The notes under the pieces were generated by a model. The model was given only the letters and a program-made list of their open reading frames with translations. It had not been told where the DNA came from and searched no databases. The position numbers were made by a program, and so were the translations under genes. Positions 60,780 to 64,000 of a DNA stretch of 64,000 nt are shown piece by piece (position 1 is the stretch's first letter; each line of letters opens with the position of its first letter). The DNA lies in NCBI GenBank assembly GCA_963833495.1, contig CAWHYJ010000011.1, forward strand, positions 124,001 to 188,000. Reading direction: 5' to 3'. Source of the stretch: Fodinibacter sp963833495. Lineage in GTDB: Bacteria; Actinomycetota; Actinomycetes; Actinomycetales; Dermatophilaceae.

Positions 60780-62996
60780 ATGAGCCCGTCAGCCAAGGAC
60801 CAGGTCCCACCGCCGCCCCCGGGCGCGCCCGCCCTCGCACCGGTTCCCCTCGAGGAGCCCACGACGCCGCACGAGCCCCTGCCGCCGAAGCCCGAACAGC
60901 AGTCGCCCGCGACGGTCTCACCCACCGGCGCCGACCTCGAGGCCGACCCCACGACGATGAGCCAGCAGGGTGCGTTCCTCACCACCACGACCGGGGCCCG
61001 GCTGCGCGACACCGACCACTCGCTGCGCGTCGGCCCGCGGGGCCCGGCCCTGCTGCAGGACCACCACCTGCGCGAGAAGATCACCCACTTCGACCACGAG
61101 CGCATCCCCGAGCGGGTCGTGCACGCCCGCGGTGCGGGGGCACACGGCAGCTTCGTCGGGTACGGCGCCGCATCCGAGCTCACCTCGGCGGCGTTCCTCG
61201 GAAAGGACGTCGAGACACCGGTGTTCGTACGGTTCTCCACGGTCGCGGGCTCGCGAGGGTCGGCCGACACCGTGCGCGACACCCGTGGGTTCGCGGTGAA
61301 GTTCTACACCGAGGAGGGCAACTTCGACCTCGTCGGCAACAACATCCCGGTCTTCTTCATCCAGGACGGCATCAAGTTCCCGGACGTCATCCACGCCGCG
61401 AAGCCGCACCCCGGCCGTGAGATCCCCCAGGCCCAGACGGCGCACGACACCTTCTGGGACTTCGTGTCGCTGCACACCGAGGCCCAGCACCACGCCATCT
61501 GGGCGATGTCCGACCGCGCCATCCCGCGCTCCTACCGGCACATGGAGGGCTTCGGGGTGCACACCTTCCGGCTCGTCAACGCGGCCGGTGAGACCACCCT
61601 GGTCAAGTTCCACTGGAAGCCACGGCTCGGCGTGCACTCGGTCACCTGGGAGGAGGCCCAGCTGCTCAGCGGCATGGACCCCGACTTCCACCGGCGCGAC
61701 CTCTACGACGCCATCGAGTCCGGCGCCTACCCGCAGTGGGAGCTCGGCATCCAGGCGTTCGAGGACACCCCCGACCAGACCTTCGAGGGCATCGACCTGC
61801 TCGACCCCACCAAGCTGGTGCCCGAGGAGCTCGCCCCGGTGCAGCCGCTGGGCCTGCTGACCCTGTCGGGCACCCCGACGAACTTCTTCGCCGAGTCCGA
61901 GCAGGTGGCGTTCGGCGTCGGCAACCTCGTGCCCGGCATCGACGTCACCGACGACCCGCTGCTGCAGGTGCGCCTCTTCTCGTACGTCGACACCCAGCTG
62001 ACCCGGCTCGGCGGCCCGAACTTCAACCAGCTGCCCGTCAACCGCCCGCACGCGCCGGTCAACGACATGCTGCGCGACGGCATGCACCAGACCGCGGTCC
62101 ACGGCGGGGTCGCCCCCTACCGGCCCAACTCGCTCGACGGCGGCTGCCCGTTCGTCGCGGGCGACGCCGACGGCGCCTTCCTCGACGTGCCGCAGGCCGT
62201 GACCGCCGGAAGCAAGGTGCGTGAGCTCTCAGCGTCGTTCGACGACCACTTCAGCCAGGCGCGGCTGTTCTGGCTGAGCATGTCCCCGGTCGAGCAGGAC
62301 CACATCGTGCAGGCCTACACCTTCGAGCTCGGCAAGTGCTACGACGACACCATCCGCCAGCGCCAGCTGCTCTCCCTCGCCCGCATCGACGGCGAGCTCG
62401 CCGCCGACGTCGCGGCAGGCCTGGGCATGCCGGCGCCCGAACCGGCAGTCGAGGTCGACGACGTCGAGCCCAGCCCCGCGCTCTCGCAGCTCGGCGGCAC
62501 CTGGCCGGTCGAGGGCCGCACCGTGGCCGTGGTGGTCGACGACACGTCCGACGCGGATGCCGTCATGGCACTGACCAAGCAGCTGCACGCCGAGCGCCTG
62601 GTGCCGCTGCTGCTGGCCCCGACGGGTGGCCCGGTCTGGGCCGACCGCGACCTGCCGGCGCACCGCACCCTGCTGACCTCCCGGTCGGTCGAGTTCGACG
62701 CCGTCGTGGTCACCGCGCTGGTGCCGCCCGCCTCCGACGCACGGCAGAGCCGCGACGCCAAGGCCGGTGCCGGCGCGACGCCGCGCATCGACCCGCGCCT
62801 CACGCTGCTCGTCGACGAGGCGTTCCGGCACGGCAAGGCCATCGGCGTCATGGGCGACCCGCAGATCGCGGCCGCCCTGGGGCTGGCCGACGACGAGGCC
62901 GGGGTCACCGTGGGCGACGCCGGCACCGTGGGCGCCGCGCTCGTCGCCGGACTGGCCGAGCACCGCGCCTGGAACAGGTTCACGCCCTCGCGCTGA
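60780..62996 (+). CDS. katE: Large-subunit haem catalase (KatE/HPII type)
   Basis: Breaks hydrogen peroxide into water and oxygen. 738 residues, the large-subunit class. A proline-rich N-terminal arm (1-70) is followed by the catalase core with distal His115 (ERVVHARGAGAHG), Asn187/188 (NNIPVFFIQD) and proximal Tyr402 (LFSYVDTQ). Residues about 580-738 are the extra flavodoxin/DJ-1-like domain (GRTVAVVVDDTSDADAV, VEFDAVVVTALVPP, GKAIGVMGDPQIAAAL). A stress-sigma-type promoter precedes it and a strong terminator follows. Confidence 0.97.
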   Translation: MSPSAKDQVPPPPPGAPALAPVPLEEPTTPHEPLPPKPEQQSPATVSPTGADLEADPTTMSQQGAFLTTTTGARLRDTDHSLRVGPRGPALLQDHHLREKITHFDHERIPERVVHARGAGAHGSFVGYGAASELTSAAFLGKDVETPVFVRFSTVAGSRGSADTVRDTRGFAVKFYTEEGNFDLVGNNIPVFFIQDGIKFPDVIHAAKPHPGREIPQAQTAHDTFWDFVSLHTEAQHHAIWAMSDRAIPRSYRHMEGFGVHTFRLVNAAGETTLVKFHWKPRLGVHSVTWEEAQLLSGMDPDFHRRDLYDAIESGAYPQWELGIQAFEDTPDQTFEGIDLLDPTKLVPEELAPVQPLGLLTLSGTPTNFFAESEQVAFGVGNLVPGIDVTDDPLLQVRLFSYVDTQLTRLGGPNFNQLPVNRPHAPVNDMLRDGMHQTAVHGGVAPYRPNSLDGGCPFVAGDADGAFLDVPQAVTAGSKVRELSASFDDHFSQARLFWLSMSPVEQDHIVQAYTFELGKCYDDTIRQRQLLSLARIDGELAADVAAGLGMPAPEPAVEVDDVEPSPALSQLGGTWPVEGRTVAVVVDDTSDADAVMALTKQLHAERLVPLLLAPTGGPVWADRDLPAHRTLLTSRSVEFDAVVVTALVPPASDARQSRDAKAGAGATPRIDPRLTLLVDEAFRHGKAIGVMGDPQIAAALGLADDEAGVTVGDAGTVGAALVAGLAEHRAWNRFTPSR

Positions 62997-63018
62997 GGTC
63001 GACTGACGCAGACCGAGC

Positions 63019-63054
63019 TGACGCCCCGGCCCCACTCGCGGGGTCGGGGCGTCA
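63019..63054 (+). terminator. Terminator of katE
   Basis: TGACGCCCCGGCCCC (63019-63033) pairs with GGGGTCGGGGCGTCA (63040-63054): 15 pairs including one G-T, six-base loop, 23 bases after the katE stop. Confidence 0.85.
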
Positions 63055-63077
63055 TCATGTCGAGAGGGAGGTGGCTC

Positions 63078-63170
63078 GTGAGCGACACGACCGCGCTGCT
63101 GATCGGCTGGCTCGAGTTCTGCGTCGTGCTGCTGGTCCTGGCGGTGGTGCTGCTCCGGCGGACACCATGA
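63078..63170 (+). CDS. 30-residue single-helix membrane peptide
   Basis: GTG start at 63078 behind GGGAGG; the peptide is a short SDTTALLIGWLEF head, one hydrophobic helix (CVVLLVLAVVLL) and RRTP. Its TGA overlaps the ATG of the lipoprotein gene (ATGA). The ribosome binding site and coupled overlap are good evidence that it is translated. Function unknown; it might help insert or regulate the NRAMP-like transporter encoded downstream. Confidence 0.6.
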   Translation: MSDTTALLIGWLEFCVVLLVLAVVLLRRTP

Positions 63171-63637
63171 GGAGGCGGCACGACGGCGGTGTCGCTGCCA
63201 GGCGATCGGCGGGCCTCGCCGTCGCCTTGGCGGCACTCCTGCTGGCGGGTGGCTGCGGTGCCGATCCGGTTGTCGTCTACCGCGACTCGGCGGTAGCGGC
63301 CCTCGAGGCCACGCTGAGCGAGGCCCGCACGGCTGAGCTCGCCGGTCGCCTCTGGGTGGCGGACCGGTCGACGCACCCCCTCGCGGTCGTCGTCGTCCGC
63401 GACAGCGACACGGGTGTCGGGGCCGAGGTGTCGTGGTTCGAGGAGCAGCAGCCGCCGGCACGGGCGAGCGACCGCACCCGGCAGCGCACGGCCGACGCCC
63501 TCGACGCCGCGGCGTCGGCTGTGCAGGCCGTACGCATCGAGCTCGACCGCTCGGACCGGCCGGCCACGCGGGCGGCATTGGACGAGCTGCGTTCTGCGTG
63601 CGCGGGGCTGGAGTCGCTGGCGGAGGAGCTCGGATGA
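63167..63637 (+). CDS. Small lipoprotein of unknown function
   Basis: A 156-residue protein. Signal peptide MRRRHDGGVAARRSAG followed by a hydrophobic core and lipobox LAGGC (lipid attachment at Cys30). The mature part is mainly helical with EATLSEARTAELAGRLW and TADALDAAASAVQAVRIELDRS; no recognised domain. It overlaps the small peptide gene and the NRAMP-like gene by 4 bases each, so the three are one translational unit. Confidence 0.75.
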   Translation: MRRRHDGGVAARRSAGLAVALAALLLAGGCGADPVVVYRDSAVAALEATLSEARTAELAGRLWVADRSTHPLAVVVVRDSDTGVGAEVSWFEEQQPPARASDRTRQRTADALDAAASAVQAVRIELDRSDRPATRAALDELRSACAGLESLAEELG

Positions 63638-64000
63638 AGCGCCTCTTCGCCGTCGCGCTCGGCATCCTCACCGCCATCGGCGGCTTCGTCGACATCGGCG
63701 ACCTCGTGACCAACGCCGCCGTCGGCTCACGGTTCGGGCTGTCCCTGGTGTGGGTGGTCGCGGTCGGGGTGCTCGGCATCTGCGTGTTCGCCGAGATGAG
63801 CGGCCGGGTGGCCGCCGTCAGCGGCCGGGCCACCTTCGACCTCATCCGGGAGCGGCTCGGCCCCCGGGTCGGGCTCGCCGCGCTCGTGGGCTCGATGGCG
63901 GTCACCTTCCTCACCCTGGTCGCCGAGATCGGCGGCGTCGCCCTGGCCCTCGAGCTCGCCACCAGCCTCAACTACCTGCTGTGGGTGCCCGTCGTCGGCG
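63634..64000 (+). CDS. NRAMP-family divalent metal transporter (5' part only)
   Basis: The first 122 residues of a membrane protein cut by the window end. GGFVDIGDLVTNAAVGSRFGLSLVWVVAVG matches the first NRAMP helix, where the usual DPGN metal-binding motif is replaced by DIGD. Helices 2 and 3 follow (CVFAEMSGRVAAVSGRATFDLIRERLGPRVG, TLVAEIGGVALALELA). The family imports Mn2+ or Fe2+ with protons. The altered motif places it in a side branch whose substrate may differ. Start ATG 63634 overlaps the lipoprotein stop. Confidence 0.8.
   Translation, partial: MKRLFAVALGILTAIGGFVDIGDLVTNAAVGSRFGLSLVWVVAVGVLGICVFAEMSGRVAAVSGRATFDLIRERLGPRVGLAALVGSMAVTFLTLVAEIGGVALALELATSLNYLLWVPVVG

Noticed and set aside
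1..64000. CRISPR arrays, tRNA/rRNA genes, insertion sequences, prophage or attachment sites
   Set aside because: I found no regularly spaced repeats, cloverleaf-like or rRNA-like sequence, transposase, integrase or terminal inverted repeats.

Overview
The window is very GC-rich DNA (roughly 70% GC) with actinobacterial gene style: GTG starts, purine-rich ribosome binding sites and many 4-base ATGA/GTGA start-stop overlaps. A mycothiol-type DinB-fold protein, a deazaflavin-type nitroreductase, a WS/DGAT acyltransferase, an Rpf-like muralytic enzyme behind a c-di-AMP riboswitch, and ANTAR regulators all point to a Gram-positive actinomycete. My inference is a Micrococcales relative such as Intrasporangiaceae; no marker gene here settles the genus.

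Layout. 1-14.1 kb is a nitrogen-oxide respiration block: narG (its 3' end lies outside), a co-transcribed Fe-S-type regulator, two divergent NarK transporters, mobA with a second regulator of the same family, and a divergent operon of DUF2249, hemerythrin, NnrS-like membrane protein and a membrane-anchored NirK. 14.1-18.2 kb holds DinB2-like polymerase and assorted oxidoreductases. 18.2-28.7 kb is an L-arabinose regulon: ABC transporter, araA, araD, araB, LacI-type regulator with twin operators, and an aldose epimerase. 28.8-34.4 kb has a hydrolase, a WS/DGAT enzyme, the riboswitch-rpf unit and a zinc alcohol dehydrogenase. 34.4-39 kb is a signalling block of two GAF-ANTAR proteins facing a hybrid histidine kinase that itself ends in ANTAR. 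40-51.7 kb is an envelope-sugar block: a UDP-glucuronate-decarboxylase-like gene facing an eight-gene, fully overlapping operon for ADP-heptose synthesis and transfer. 51.8-63 kb is rich in stress genes (aldehyde dehydrogenase, CBS protein, hemerythrin, KatE-type catalase). The window ends in an operon of a 30-residue membrane peptide, a lipoprotein and an NRAMP-like transporter.

How things fit together. NarK imports nitrate, NarG (with molybdenum cofactor finished by MobA) makes nitrite, and the NirK fusion can make NO; hemerythrin, DUF2249 and NnrS-like proteins probably manage NO. No NO or N2O reductase is seen. Several genes from 33 to 61 kb share a GNNT-N15/16-GGGTA promoter pattern typical of actinobacterial stress sigma factors.

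Sequence quality. At least ten genes or gene junctions are repaired by deleting exactly one base, always a +1 change and mostly in short G or C runs. These look like insertion errors in the sequence rather than ten independent pseudogenes, so frameshifted genes are described here as whole genes. A heptamer, GGATGCC/GGCATCC, recurs more than 60 times on both strands, in coding and non-coding DNA.
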